A stretch of DNA of 64,000 nucleotides from Pyxicephalus adspersus (Eukaryota > Chordata > Amphibia > Anura > Pyxicephalidae), in NCBI RefSeq assembly GCF_032062135.1, contig NC_092859.1, positions 68,071,492-68,135,491 on the forward strand, in the 5' to 3' direction. Made by a program: the position numbers and the translations under genes. The first letter of the stretch is position 1; each line of letters begins with the position of its first letter. This document shows positions 1 to 12,506 of this stretch, in pieces. The notes below the pieces were generated by a model. The model was not told the DNA's origin. It searched no databases and saw only the letters and a list, made by a program, of their open reading frames with translations.

Positions 1-1403
1 TTGCCAAGGGCTCCATAGAGAGTGCAAACAAAGCAGGGGTCAGAGGGCACCCCTGTCTAGTTTCTTGTCGAATCATAAAGGAGCTAGAGTAGTGTCCAGC
101 ATATTTGACAGCGGCCGAGGGTGTTCTATACAGGGAGACCCAGTCCACAAACTCCTTGGGAAATCCCTATTTGTCTAGGATAAACCTGATTTACTCCCAT
201 GACACACTGTAAAATGCCTTTTGTATATGAAGAGAAAATAAAAGGCCCACCTCCTTTCTCTCCCTCAATATATGCACAAGATGGGATACCTTACGTATGT
301 TATCCAGGGCTTGTCTATGTAGAATGAAGCCAATCTGATCTTTGTGTATAATGCTCCCCAAAAAAGTTTTCAATCTCATTGCCAAAATCTTGGCCAGAAG
401 CTTAAAATCCAGGTTGAGGAGAGATATAGGATGATAGTTTTTGGGCTCATGCTCATTCTTACCTGGCTTGGGCAGCATAGAGACAAAGGCGGCCACCGAA
501 GAAGGGTACAAGGCACTTCCTTCTTTCAGGGAATTAAATAATCTGGTGAAGTACAACGCCAATACCTCAGCAAAATTCTTGTAGTATGTAGCTGAAAATC
601 TATCTGGTCCGGGGGTCTTAGAGGATTTCAATAGTTTTATGGCAGCCAAGGTCTCTACAATGGTAACATCAGCCTTAAGACTATCTATGCATGATTGTGG
701 AATAGGAGGTAGAGAAAGATCTTTAAAAAAGTCATTTTCACTATTAACAGGCAAGGCAGGAGGAGTAGAGCAGATAGAAGAAAGAAAAGAAGCAAAACTG
801 GTAACTATTTTAGCCAGATCAGAGGTGAGGAACCCACCACAGGATCTTACCCTGTATGGTTTAAAAGAATGTGCCCCCACCCGCAGCCTCCCAGCCAGCA
901 TGGTACCAGATTTGTTTGCCTGTGAGTAAAATTTCTGTCTCGTCCAACGCATGGATTTCTCGGTCCGATCATTAAGCAGAATATCTAGAGTTTCTGTAAC
1001 CTGTGTCTTAAGGGCTCTGGAGTGTGCACGCTTTCAGGCCCCTTCCAAGGTCTGGTGTTTTTGAGTCAGGTCTGCTATCTGGCTCGTACGCTGCTGCTTC
1101 AACCGAGACACAAACTGTATAAGAGGGCCTTAAAGAATAGCCCTATGAACCTCCCATAAAGTGACCGGGGAAATGCATCCCTGATCATTGAATTGTGCCT
1201 GGATCGGATCACAATTCACCTGCTTAGACAACAAGGAGTCGTTCAGACGCCACAGCCCCCTAGGAGGGCTAGGGAGAGTGGAGGAACACATTATAGAGAC
1301 AGGTGAGTGATTCGACCAAGGCACTGAGTGAATTCAAGCCTGAACCACCTGAGGCAGAGAGGACTGAGTAATGAAAATATGATTGATCCATGAAAACGAA
1401 TCA
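1..1403 (-). pseudogene. L1/Tx1-like LINE ORF2 relic (endonuclease end plus reverse transcriptase)
   Basis: Reading the minus strand, 1324-1130 resembles the C-terminal end of an L1 endonuclease, with SNHSPVSI in place of the usual SDHSP and then WRLNDSLL. The open stretch 952-191 (253 codons) carries reverse transcriptase hallmarks in order: KTPGPDRFSATYYK, MLPKPGKN, NYHPISLLNLDFKLLAKILA and DQIGF. Motif A reads HIQKAFYSVSW, so the two acidic residues normally seen there are replaced by H and Y. In another frame, 190-1 continues with RQGCPLTPALF (motif B), so the element extends past the left edge. The similarity fades near 1403, consistent with 5' truncation. Stops and frameshifts between blocks make it a dead copy. 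L1/Tx1 family membership is inferred from motif style. Confidence 0.88.
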
Positions 1404-1414
1404 TGTTAATATCC

Positions 1415-1860
1415 CTTTATTTTAAACATTCTTTATTTATAAATTTTGGTAAAAAGGAATAGGGTAAGGTCGAACAAGTGTACAAGTGAACAAACAATCA
1501 AAAACCCATAAAATGAATTACAGTTAAATGCATAGATGCGGGGGGGTAGGTCAGCAGGATAAAACCAGGTATCCAATAAAAACCACTTATCCAATAAAAA
1601 AAACAACTCTGAAAGCTTTTTATTCACTAGATACCATGCTACTCCTCTGGCTTCAATACTTTTGTGTTGTTTAACTGGAACAAGTAAAGCATTTGTAAAG
1701 TAGGTGGATATATAAAAATATGTTTCATCATGAAGATCATCATTTCCAGTGACAGGATAATGAACAAGTGATGTAAACACTGTGCTATTGTGCTCTATTG
1801 AGTGGGGGAGGATAACACATACCACTGTGAACTCCTCCTTACTTGGCCAGGCCATTCATT
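1415..1860 (-). repeat. possible LINE 3'-end or other interspersed repeat
   Basis: Directly next to the L1-like relic is an AT-rich stretch that on the minus strand ends in an AATAAA-rich segment. It holds a short near-tandem pair of ATCCAATAAAAA-type units around 1570-1605. The 140-codon open frame here shows no recognisable domain, so I treat it as chance. A second retroelement 3' end is possible but not proven. Confidence 0.25.
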
Positions 1861-1954
1861 GATCTGCCAGGATGGATTGATGAACATGTCGAGGGACCAT
1901 TGCACACATGCTAGGTTTTAATCAATCATGACCACTAGTGTAGGTACCTATTTT

Positions 1955-2132
1955 ATACCATCTAGATTGTAAGATCTTTAGGGGGCAGATTCCTCTCCTC
2001 CACCTATGTCACTGTCTGCATCTGTCTGTCATTTGCAATGCCTAATTAATGTACAGCGCTGCTTAATATGTTGGAGCTATTTAAATTCTGTTTATTTATA
2101 ATAATATTAATAATAATAGTAATAATAATAAT
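1955..2132 (+). repeat. L2-type LINE 3' UTR tail with TAA-type simple tail
   Basis: The sequence runs from a segment containing GATTGTAAGATCTTTAGGGG, through TGTCTGTCATTTGCAATGCC and TAATGTACAGCGCTGC, into a degraded (TAA)n tract. This order is typical of the 3' untranslated end of L2-like LINEs in amphibians, which end in short A/T-rich repeats rather than poly(A). A shorter, better preserved copy of the same end lies at 22501-22577. No coding part is attached here, so the insertion is strongly 5'-truncated. Confidence 0.6.
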
Positions 2133-3489
2133 TTTACCAATTTTAGTTAAAAAAATCAGAAGTCATTATCCACATTCAGTAGGTCAGCAAGACCATCAAC
2201 TAACGTTTCAGAAGAGGTGCTCAGAAATCTCAGCTTTTTACTTCTTTCACGCCAAGTTTCCTTTAAGCAGAATTAGAGCACAGATTTTACATACTTGCAA
2301 ATTCTTACCTGCCTGATCCTTTTTTCTTCTGTCATAAATGCTGAGCTACACATGTGCAGCTTTGGTTGCAAGAACCATTACTCTAATATTAAATTCACAC
2401 TTCATCATCCAAATTTGGTATAAATGAGAATTAATAATAAAAAAAAATAATTTAAAAAGTCTATTGTGTTTTAATTCTCTGTAACTGATCTAAATACAAA
2501 TCAGTTACTACATTTTTACTTGATCCGTTTCTCAGTTCATGAAAATAAGCGTGATTGAACAGAAATTGGTAAAAGGGTTTTAAAAAATGATACTTCAGAT
2601 CACAATAACGGAAAAGTGAAGAATAGGAACATGTCCAAGTGAACATTTTAAAAAAGTTTTTCTGTAAATCATAGTTATTGTATAGCCAGGAACAGTTTTA
2701 AAGCCACTGCCACTAAGTCACCAAAATTGCTGAAGGTTGAAGGAAAGGGTTAGGGGGACTAGTAAGACTAGTAAGAAAGTGAAAAAAAAAAACGTTTTTC
2801 TTCAAATCAAAGATAAAACAGTTAGGAAAACATTTTTAAGCTTCCTGACAAATTGCAAAGCCACTAGTATTGTATTGAACATAGTATTATCACTAAAAAT
2901 CTTGTGGTGTCAGGGGGACCTGTGGAAACATCTTCTCTATAAAAACAATTTTCAAAAGGGTATCTTTTTTTAAAAATCCTTGTGTGGCTTCGAATGGGTG
3001 GCTGAAATTTAAAGTTTGATTTACAGTTGCAATTAAAAAGTTTGCAACAATATTTTTGCAAAATATTTTGGTTATTTTCTTGCTGTCCCTATCCTTAGTG
3101 ACAAAGGTTCTGGAACAATGTTCAATCGAACCCTATGGTTCCTCCATACGTTGCTAGGGGTTCATTGAGCAATGAGTAATTTGTGGCTCCAAGACCACTT
3201 ATCACTGACACCAATGATCTGAATGATTTGAAAGTTATTTCAAGGATACCTCCATGTTAAAAAGAATTTGTATTGGTGTCTGTGTACCTCCTGATCTTGG
3301 AGATGTATTCGCACTTTCTTTCATGGTGACACAGAATGCAGTAAAAACTGACAGTTTTCGCCTTTCCCTACTCCCTACCCCTATTCAAGAGTGTAAAAAA
3401 GTTTTGGCTGTAAATAGAAATTATTATTATTGCTTGTTTAGATATCGTTATGTTAATCCTGCGATACCCAATCTTTGCTTCTTCTGCAG
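2133..3489. other. no gene recognised
   Basis: AT-rich sequence with only short chance frames. Around 3105-3200 there are paired segments (GGTTCTGGAACAATG and GGGGTTCATTGAGCAATG) that may be an old non-autonomous DNA transposon, but I could not set its ends. Confidence 0.4.
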
Positions 3490-3640
3490 TGCTTGGTGGG
3501 AGCCTCAATGGTATAATGTCACTGCCATTTTCAGCATCAATATACCATCAATACTGTGGTGAAGTGGACAGGTCTGTATTGCCCTGCGTTTCAGGAGGTG
3601 GGCCTAATGACCTTGGACCAGACTATGGCTGGAACATTAG
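3490..3640 (+). CDS. candidate orphan internal exon, 151 bp, gene unknown
   Basis: A polypyrimidine run ending TTCTTCTGCAG precedes 3490, and AACATTAG followed by GTAGGCATG makes a plausible donor at 3641. Between them one frame is open and contains GGSLNGIMSLPFS, HQYCGEVDRSVLPC and GGGPNDLGPDYGWNI, a balanced composition unlike the K/N/F/I-rich chance frames around it. The segment starts with two bases completing a codon and ends with two bases of the next, so it would need a phase-1 exon before it and one accepting phase 2 after it. No partner exon was found in the window and I do not recognise the protein. A piece of an unrecognised repeat is the main alternative. Confidence 0.25.
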
Positions 3641-6125
3641 GTAGGCATGTATGGGGATAGGAGGAGGATAAACTGAACAGGAGGCAAGCATTTCAGCAAG
3701 AACTGCATTTTTTTGGAATGATGGACAGTTATTTAAAACAATACACTTGAGCTTTAACACATATAAAGTACGGCAACAAAATAACTTTCTGTCAAATCCG
3801 TTACAGTTAAATGAAAGTGACACAAGAGATTAGACAATGCTTTTAATGACATTTCACCCTTTATTACCTAAATTAAATGTATGATAGACACTGTCACATT
3901 ATATTATTATTTTGCTTTATTATTTAGTTTGAGCTACCCACAATGGATTGTAAAATAGGGTAAACTGGTTCAAATAAATATGAGATATGAAAGATGAAAA
4001 AAATGATAAAAAGATGGATTTTTTCTGTACAACATAACCGAGGAACCAAAGACAATGTTTAACAACTAGGACACTGCAGTGAATATGGTGGAATGAAAAT
4101 ATCATTGATCGATAATTCCAAGAATGTTTCACTCCAGTTTATCAGGTCAACCTGCTAACCGGCCTGCAGGCAATTTCCTGATGAAAGGCTATAAAGTATG
4201 AACAAATGTAATTAAGAGAGCTGGTGATGGTAATGTGCTGTGAAAGATATGCCACTATGGTTGATTAAATATCAGTAGCTAATCAGCAGAATTAGGCCTT
4301 CTGAAAACAAAGCCAATGGAACTGTTTGGCTTATAATTAGTACATGGAGCCTGTCTCTACGAATCTCATTTTTCTAATCTAGACCTCTTTTACGATTGTC
4401 ATTGACTTTTGGGTGCAGGTAAATAACCATTCTTTATAGGGTTTATTGAAAGATGTTAACAGAACAACAAATGTTTAAGGGACAGAATTGCTGTTAGGTA
4501 ATTGAAAGACACACGAGCAATCAAAAGCTGATGCAACAAGCATTTTATCATAGTGCTTTAGATCAATTGTTACGTGAAATGTGTTAAAACTTTTGCAGAC
4601 TCTGACAGCTTTCATGCCATTCATTTAACCTACAGAAAATTTGAAGTCAGCATTTCATGGTCTATATTCTCATTATTCATTTATCATTTATTTTGTCCTT
4701 GTAATATTGTGAAATGTTGTGCTTCTTTTTTCTTTAAAAACTTGGCATTTACATTTCATATTATTTTAGAAACTACCTATTATGCCAATTATGCCAATAC
4801 CCAAACTCACTTTTTGTATGTACAACTACATTTACATAATACAAGAAAATAAAAAAAAAATATATTAAAAAAAAAAAAACACTAATCTGACAGATTAATG
4901 TATTAAAGTTTAAATGTTTTATTACATTAAGACAAAACATAAGAGTGGGGAATGTTTAGATCCTCTGTCAAATTTTTATTGCGGTCTCTGTTCCTATAGA
5001 CAGTAATCTAGTATTTTTACATGTAACCATTGTCACAAGAAATTGATGAAAAATGCAAAGTTATAAGGTGGTCACAAGAACATGAGGTAAAGGCAAATCT
5101 TCCATTAGCAACACCTGTTCCTAAAACAACTCTTTAAAAAAGGAAATCCCCCTGCTTTGGGAGATTTATTTAATGTTCTATTTAGCTTCTGGAACAGAAA
5201 GATAAGGGCAAACTCCCCAGTGTCACGTAAACAGCAATAAATAACATATTTTAACCCTTTCCTATTCTATCGAAAAGATAGACAAGGACAAAAAATGTTT
5301 ATACACATACTTTTAAGTTTTCACATATGTACATACACACCCTTTGATTTTTTTGTATGGATTAAAAAAAACCTTTTCTGGACAAGGTTATAGGAATTTG
5401 GTGACATTTGTATCTATTATGAATGAGAATCCAGATTGTTTGAAATTGTCAATGTCTTATGTTTTATTCATAAAGATTATGTTTTCTAAGATGTATGGTG
5501 GTTGTCTCTTTAATATACTGTTTAAATAGATTGCCAAACCCTAAATTCAATGAGAGCAATGATTTTCTTAATTTTTTTCCCTATACCACAGGAGTCAATT
5601 ATCAGGAGTAATGGGGCATGGACCATTAATTGAATTTACTGATTATGTATATAATTTATGTATGTCTTTTTTTTATCATTTGTTATTCTGCACAATATAA
5701 TTTTTCTAACAAAAAAACAAAATAAATATTAAAAAAAGCAAGCCTTCTGTCTTTTCTCTCAAATTTGAGTTTGATTTTCGTTTGGTCTATAGTTACAAAA
5801 CCAGCGACATCGGTAATAACAACAACAAAATCACTATTATACTGTTTTTACTATTGTTTCACAGGGAGCAAAGACAGATAAGGCAGATTGGGACATTAAA
5901 TGAAGTAGCAGAAAAGGTTTATAGGTTGGGACCCAAAGTGATTCACGAATGTGTTTGTAAATTGACTTTGTGTTCATGGAAAATCAGCAGGTCATTGGCG
6001 AGCGATAACACACATAATGTGCAAGGACATATAAAACATGTATTTAGATGATCAGCAGAGCTTCACCTAATTTACTGAACTAAGTGAAATCAAGGTGACC
6101 AATCACTGTGCTATGTGAACAGCCA
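3641..6125. other. no gene recognised
   Basis: AT-rich sequence with poly(A)-like runs near 4850 and many short chance frames. No domain, RNA fold or repeat could be supported. Confidence 0.45.
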
Positions 6126-6490
6126 GGGTGTAGTGTGTGGATCATTGTGCGGGTCATAGTGCGGGCCAGGGTAAGGTGTACGGGTCATCGTGCGGTCCAG
6201 GGTGCAGTGCGTGGGTCATTGTTCGGTCCAGGGTGCAGAGTGTGGGTCATCGTCCGGTCCAGGATGCAGTGTGTGGGTCATTGTGCAGTCCAGGGTGCAG
6301 TGTGTGGGTCATTTTGCGGTCCAGGGTGCAGTGTGCGGGTCATCGTGCGGTCCAGGGTGCATTGTGTGGGTCATTGTGAGGTTAAGGGTGCAGTGTATGG
6401 GTCATCGCGGGGTCCAGGGTGCAGTGTGCCGGTCATAGTGCGGTCCAGGGTGCAGTGTATGGGTCATTGTGCGGTTCAGGGTGCATTATG
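6126..6490 (+). repeat. 30-bp minisatellite, about 12 degenerate copies
   Basis: The unit is close to GTGCGGTCCAGGGTGCAGTG followed by TGTGGGTCAT, about 30 bp. I count about 12 GGTCAT-type anchors from 6137 to 6470. The array is GC- and CpG-rich against an AT-rich background. Because the period is a multiple of three and the unit lacks stops in any forward frame, all three forward frames stay open: 153 codons at 6108-6569, 80 at 6137-6379 and 82 at 6190-6438. Their products are simple repeats of the type GHCAVQGAVCGS. I regard these as repeat artefacts, not genes. Confidence 0.9.
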
Positions 6491-6569
6491 GAGATGTTCG
6501 GGGGTTGGATGTACAGATTATGAGGATGCTCACGTTGGACAGCGTTCACATGTCCGGGTAATTCTCTAG

Positions 6570-9500
6570 TCACACATTCTCTGTGGCAAAGGTGTGGTGA
6601 AGGCTGAGGTTATTTTGAAGGGAGTGTCCCGGCTTCTGATGTCTGATACCCCTGATATGCCAGGTAGGTTCTCTCCAGGTCCAGAAGGTGACCGCCTGCT
6701 CTGTACAATAATCATGGTTCTTGCTGGGCTGTGGAGTATGAGAAACAAAACCTTTAACCTAGAAATCTCGTTTGGTTGTCCACTCTGTGACCCAGAGCTT
6801 ATCAAAATCATGGTGAATGTGTGTAGCAATCAAAGCTATAGTTAGTCCAGCAAGATATATCAGTAACTTTTTTGGACTGCCAGTGTATCTAAGTACAGTA
6901 CAAATTATAAAATCCTTTTTTACCTCTGATAATCCTTGTTCACTTTGATCCTTGTTTAATATATGACACAATTGATGGATTTTTCCAATATCTTTGATAT
7001 TGTGCTATAGTAGTGTTTGGTATATTGTGGTGTACAAGTGGGGGAAAATGAATGCAGGTGTTTTCTTGTTATTGGTACCAATTTCATCTTTGTTTAGTAA
7101 TTTAACACCGCATGTAGATAGAACTAGGAAAAGTTAGAGCAACACCATAAACTAGTAGGGAACATCTTGATGATTTAATTGCTACTTTATTTTATATATA
7201 CATTTGTTTCAGGTGCATTAGTAAAATTGTGGTAAATTTGAGACAGGTTGCACCCTGGGGTAGTTTTACATTTTCAGATTATACGTAATATAAATTTGTA
7301 ATCATTGGCAGACACACAACTTTCAAAAACTTTTATTAATTTATTTTTTGAGTCTGAAATAATTGTCTGATAGTGCTTCAATTGTATTACAATATTACAT
7401 AATACAACATCATTACAGTGAACAAAATTAAATATATCACGTTAGTGGAAACATGGAAATGTCAACTGCACCCTAATGGTTCTCTGCATAAATTACCTTA
7501 AGTCTTGACAACTATCAGTGTAATTCTTTACCTATGAAGGTGCCTAGGACTACTGTTTTGTAGCCTTTGTAGTACATGTGCTGTGATCATAAGAACAGAC
7601 AGTATCCTATAAATGATAGCCCCACAAAATTTGGATTTAGATATTGGGAAGTCACAGTATCCTACTGTTTTTCTAATAGCCCGCTGGAGAGGACAGTATG
7701 GAATAAGACATTGTAAATCAGTATTGGTAAAACGATCACTTGCAGGGAGCCTACACACAAAGTTGGTGACTAGTTATTTGTTCTCTGTTTATCCTTTAGA
7801 CATTGCTTTCACAGTACAGATCCTCTTTAACTTTACTAAGGGCTATTTTAAGTGCAGTGCACTTGTACCAATGACTGCTATTAACATCCAAGCATATACA
7901 AGAATAAAAAAACAGTTCAGTAGATAACAGTAATCTATTGGTTGGTTTATTCATATTCATCCATATTTCCTTACTTTTTGTGCTGTTTTTTGCCCTCTTT
8001 TTCTTTGAAATCTTATATATTTTTAGGGCTTACGTTCCTCAAATTCTTTTGAGGTATGAGAAACAATACCCATAATGTCACTTTTAATATTTTATGTGAC
8101 TATACCTTTCCATTAACAGCAGAGTCCATTCACACTATTGTATTTTAGCAGACCTTTTAACCTTCTCCTTCACCTTTGTATGTAGCACTTTAATGATGTC
8201 TGACAGCTAGATGACTGCTGCTTCTGCATTCTCCTTTGCAATGTACTCAAACAGTATAGTGATAAATTAAACAACAACCACAGCCTGTACGGTCTACTGG
8301 TGATATGTCATTCAGAGTTCTGTCATTGAATGTCTATTGTCACAAGGCAAGCATGGAGAAAGCATGCAAATTACTGAAGGGCAATTGTGTTTCATGCATA
8401 ATTTATGTAGGTCTCATACTTTTCTGATTGGCTAGTTGTAATGTAAACATAAGAATGCTTCACTTGAGTTGCATCGAACAAGATATACAGTATACTGACT
8501 GCAGTGGATCACCTCCTTCTGCGCCTTCTAGGTATAATAAACTGTAGGCTGCCAACTGCCATTTTATCATCTAGTCAGTGGCACCTTGATTTTTGTATAG
8601 TTGTCTATGTATATTAGTATATCAGTATACATGAGTTCTGCATACTGTTTTTGCTGCTTACCTTCTAGACAACCTAATGTGCATACATGTGCCACAAAAA
8701 TGTTAGTTCTGCCGTTGACAAGATTTTGAGATTCTAAATGCCAATGAGGTTTTAAATGCCAGGGAAAAAAGAGGCCACCTCAACACATTAACAAATGTCT
8801 CAACATCATACGTTTTTTTTTTGGCATAGTTACCCTGAAAAAGGGGATTGCTGGACGAATATGACAGCTAGAAACTAGTATATTCAAAAAGAAAGTCAGC
8901 AATATCACACATTCACACATATTTCTTTTACCCCAAATTTTCCATGTCCATGGACACATCTATCTGTTGTAAGGATTATTTGCAAACTAACCTAGAAGAA
9001 AAATGGTTTTTGCAAAATATGGATAAGCACACACAAAACATTACAATAAGGATATTTGTCAGTGTGTCGGAATATTTATTTAAGAAAAAAAAACTTGTAA
9101 AAATGAGTAGATCAACTACATTTCTTTACATTTAATAAAGGCAGTTTTCACTTTTTCACTATCGATATTTATACTAGTGTTCATTTGTAAGCATTTTTGT
9201 TCTGTTCCTCTCCTTTCTGCTTGCCTTTCAAAATGAAAGTTACTGAATTACATAAATAATGCCACAGTTGAAGCCAGAGCTTGAAGAAATTGAACAGGGG
9301 ATTGAGGTTTAATTTTCCTTAAGTAAGGTGGAGGACATATCTCCATTAATAATTGGGAGGCGCATAAAGCCATGATAAAATGCAAGATTATAAGGCTGTC
9401 CTCAAGAGTAAAGAAAGAGGGGGCACAGGTAAAACAAATCGAAACAATACAATGCTCTTTTAGAGCCACACAAAATACACCCACAATTAAGCTTAAGAGC

Positions 9501-9649
9501 ACAGATACATACTTTATGAATTGAAATAAATCTATTACACTGGTCAACAAACATAATCTTGCCAAACAGATTAAAGTAATTTTAGATTATGTTTGATGTA
9601 CAGATCCCAAATATGGTATTGGTTTTGCTAGATTTGCTTGCGGGCTGCA
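6570..9649. other. no gene recognised
   Basis: AT-rich sequence. The overlapping frames at 6566-6845 on both strands show no recognisable domain, and nothing in 7000-9600 rises above chance frames. Confidence 0.45.
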
Positions 9650-9910
9650 CTGATCAATGAATGCATTCATTGATCAGCTCAGTGTGCGATCCCCAGGACT
9701 AACTAGAGGTTGGTTGGCTTTCCTCAGCCAGTCAGGGATCACTAGAGGTTTTGAATGGGGATACTTGTCCCCATTTAACCTCTAGTGCCAGGGATCCCAA
9801 ACAGGATTCCCAGGGCTGCAAGAATGACTGCAGCTCTGAGAATCCACTGCGATACAGGGGCACTAGAGGTTGATTAATTGGTCCTGGTCCATTCACAAGC
9901 ATGTGTATAT
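9650..9910. repeat. palindrome-rich interspersed repeat with CACTAGAGGTT units
   Basis: It opens with a perfect 28-nt palindrome at 9650-9677 (arm CTGATCAATGAATG and its exact complement). Then come GCGATCCCC and several copies of an ACTAGAGGTT motif in both orientations. A second hairpin at about 9734-9798 pairs AGGGATCACTAGAGG with CCTCTAGTGCCAGGGATCCC. The same words (GCGATCCCC, GCACTAGAGG, CCAGGGCTGCA, GCAGCTCT) recur at 58990-59095, so this is a dispersed repeat. Its class is unknown. Confidence 0.6.
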
Positions 9911-9996
9911 TCAGGCCAAACATACCTGGATTAAACAATCATTCAATAGGTCTTTACCTCTTTGTACTTGACATTGGATTCCACCACACATTAATG

Positions 9997-10270
9997 CAGT
10001 GTTTCTAACATGGTGGAACCCCTTTGAAATAACTTTCAGATCTTTAGGGGAACCCCTACTATAATGACTATTATCACAAGTACATAAATGTGGTGGTCAG
10101 TGTGAAGAATGCCTCCTATATTGCTAGCCAGTGGAATGGCCGCCACCCTTACAGAAATCCAAAAAGAGCATTGGTATTTGTTAAATTGACCTGAGTGTCA
10201 CACATTGCTCATTATTCAAGGTACACCTACCGGTAGCAAGCTATGGAACAACCCTGGTTGAGAAACACTG
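9997..10270. mobile_element. hAT-like MITE, 274 bp
   Basis: The ends are CAGTGTTTCTAAC and GGTTGAGAAACACTG, an inverted-repeat pair. The eight bases before (CATTAATG) and after (CAATAATG) agree at seven positions, matching the 8-bp target-site duplication of hAT transposons. There is no transposase, so it would have been mobilised in trans. A relative with matching interior words (AACTTTCAGATCTT / AACTTTCAGGTCTT) lies at 26567-26873. Confidence 0.8.
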
Positions 10271-11049
10271 CAATAATGTATGGAATATTTCACATTTACC
10301 CTTCTATAATAAAATAATTTTTTTTTCCTGCATAATTACACTTAGCATGTTTACATGCCAAGTATAATTCTCTTTAGATGTATTTATAATTTTATAATAC
10401 AGCTTTAGAAGCAGCTTACAGAACCGCCTTTAGCAGCAATAACTTTTTTTTTTTAGCAATTGTTTTTCCGTATGATTTTATCAGTCTCTCAAGTCATTGT
10501 AGAGAAATTTTGTCCCTCTCTTCTTTACAACATTGCTTCCATATATTAAGGTTGCATTGCAGGCAGTTTATTTCTGCAGATCATTGCAGGCATTCATCTA
10601 TGTGCAGGTTTGTATTTTTTAACATTGCTTATTAAGGATTTTTCAAACAATACAAAAAAAAAAGCTGAGCAATTTCCAAGGTATAGAACAAAAAGAGGGA
10701 CAGTGGTCACTATTGCAATGCTAACACAGGTATATAACAACTCAAATTTGCACATAATTTACCAAAGTTTCATTAGGAATCATCCAAGTAAAGTGTTCAA
10801 CGGTTTCAGAGATAGTTGTCCTTTCTGGGAAATTATAAACATGAGAAATAAATGCATGTTATCTAGGAATGGACTGTGTGACACATTTACATTTCTCTCT
10901 AAAAAAATTACATTTTATGAGGTAATTACTGGGGTAATTGCTCATTGTTCAAGGCACCCCTATATACATAGATACTGGGTGACGTCGCTGAACAGCTCTT
11001 TTTCCCAGCCATTCTGCTGTAGATTTTGCTGCATGTTTTAATTTCTGCC
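10271..11049. other. no gene recognised
   Basis: AT-rich sequence including a 143-codon open frame at 10610-11041 with no domain I recognise. Words such as GCTCATTGTTCAAGGCACCCCT near 10939 resemble the hAT-like MITE just upstream (GCTCATTATTCAAGGTACACCT), so part of this frame probably derives from another decayed copy. Confidence 0.35.
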
Positions 11050-11426
11050 AAGCTTTAGGGTGGGTCTACATGGACAGTTTCTACCACATTTATATGTGTT
11101 TTTATTCATTTTTACTAGCGTTTTAAAGATTGCCTTTAAGCCACTGGAAAATGTTGGAAAACGTCTATGATGTGTTTTCCTGCGTTTTTAACGTTTCATA
11201 GCACATATAAATGTGGGAAAACATAGGATAACGCCCCACTGAAACCATAGGACGTGTTTACCCAGCTTTTAAAACATTGCAAGGAGCGTTATCTAGATAA
11301 AAACGTGCCTCAAGGAAACATCCTGGTGTAGATTAGCCTATTGGAATTCATGGGAATTTCAAACATGGGCTTTTAAAGCCTCAGGTTGAACGCTGGGGAA
11401 AATGTTGGTGTGGACTAAGCCCTAAC
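11050..11426. mobile_element. probable MITE with internal inverted repeats, about 370 bp
   Basis: The left end TTAGGGTGGGTCTACATG and the right end GTGTGGACTAAGCCCTA form an imperfect terminal inverted repeat. Inside, CCACATTTATATGTG near 11080-11100 pairs with CACATATAAATGTGG near 11205-11220, giving a foldback. There is no coding capacity and I could not define a clear target-site duplication. The class is probably hAT-like. Confidence 0.5.
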
Positions 11427-12198
11427 TGTCAAGCTGACCTAATGATTGCAAGGTGTCCAGGTCGTTTGGCTGCAAAACAAAGCCAAAATATCACCCACCA
11501 CCATGCTTTACGGTTAATAGGTGCTGTTTGTCCTGATATGCTGTAATTGGAGCTGTGTATTATGCCCAAACATCTCCAGTTGTTCAGATGCAACTTAATC
11601 TAAATTGTGCTGTCATGTTCTCTTTAGAGAGAAGAGGCTTTTTCCTAACCACCCTTCCAAACAAGCCTTATGCTCTAAGCCTTTTCTAATTGATCTGTCA
11701 TGAGCAGTACATTTAGTAGTATTTAACATGCTACCTGAGATCTATGAAGAGTCTAGGATTTCTGTGAACAGTACATGGACTGACATCAACTCTTGGGAAG
11801 ATTGGCAGCTGTCTTGAATGTTTTCCACATGTAAGTAATCTTTCTCCCTGTAGAATAAAGGATTTAAAATTGTTTGGAAATGACTGTATGACCCTTCTCA
11901 GATTGATGGGGAGTAACAAATGATTTACTAGAATCATTGCTGATATCTATCCTCTTGGCATTATGTGTTGGCACACCTGACCATCAAAGCTAAAATTACT
12001 GCTTTTGTAGAGATGGTCACACTTTCTGATGATCAGTTAAGCAGTGCATTTATTTACCAGCACGTAGCTGCTACTTACCCTCTTAAAGGGTATACTTATT
12101 TTTTTCACACACTGCCTCTGCATTAGGATTTTGTTAAACAATATAATGACACTGTGTAATTTGTCATGTGCTGTTGTTTTATTGAGTTGTGTTTAAAT

Positions 12199-12506
12199 CA
12201 TTGATTTTCAACCACTGCCGTGAGAGATCCTCAGGTGTAATGCTGGAAATTATCCAATTACCATTTTTGAGTGTCTGTGCATGTAATACTCATCCATGTC
12301 AGTGGGTGGCAGTAGGTAGCTTAATTGCCTTGTTTATTTGTAGAGACAAGAGAATTAGCTACAGAGTTTATATTTTTAACATTTTTGATTTGTTGGGTGC
12401 CACAGGATTTTTTCAATTTAAAAAATGTGTTCTGAATTAGCTACAGAGTGTTTTTTTGTACCATTTTAGATCAATGCTGTGGCTCAAAAAAGGTTCAAAA
12501 ACACTG
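12199..12506. mobile_element. hAT-like MITE, 308 bp, with perfect 8-bp target-site duplication
   Basis: The ends CATTGATTTTCAACC and GGTTCAAAAACACTG are inverted copies with a few differences. GTTTAAAT lies immediately before 12199 (12191-12198) and again immediately after 12506 (12507-12514), an exact 8-bp duplication as made by hAT transposases. Internally, GAATTAGCTACAGAGT occurs twice (near 12350 and 12433), giving a short direct duplication. No protein is encoded. Confidence 0.85.

Noticed and set aside
6108..6569. 153-codon frame of GHCAVQGAVCGS-type repeats as a repeat protein gene
   Set aside because: All three forward frames are open over the same array because the unit is 30 bp; no flanking gene structure.
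10610..11041. 143-codon plus frame
   Set aside because: No domain, no splice or promoter context, and its end overlaps MITE-like words.
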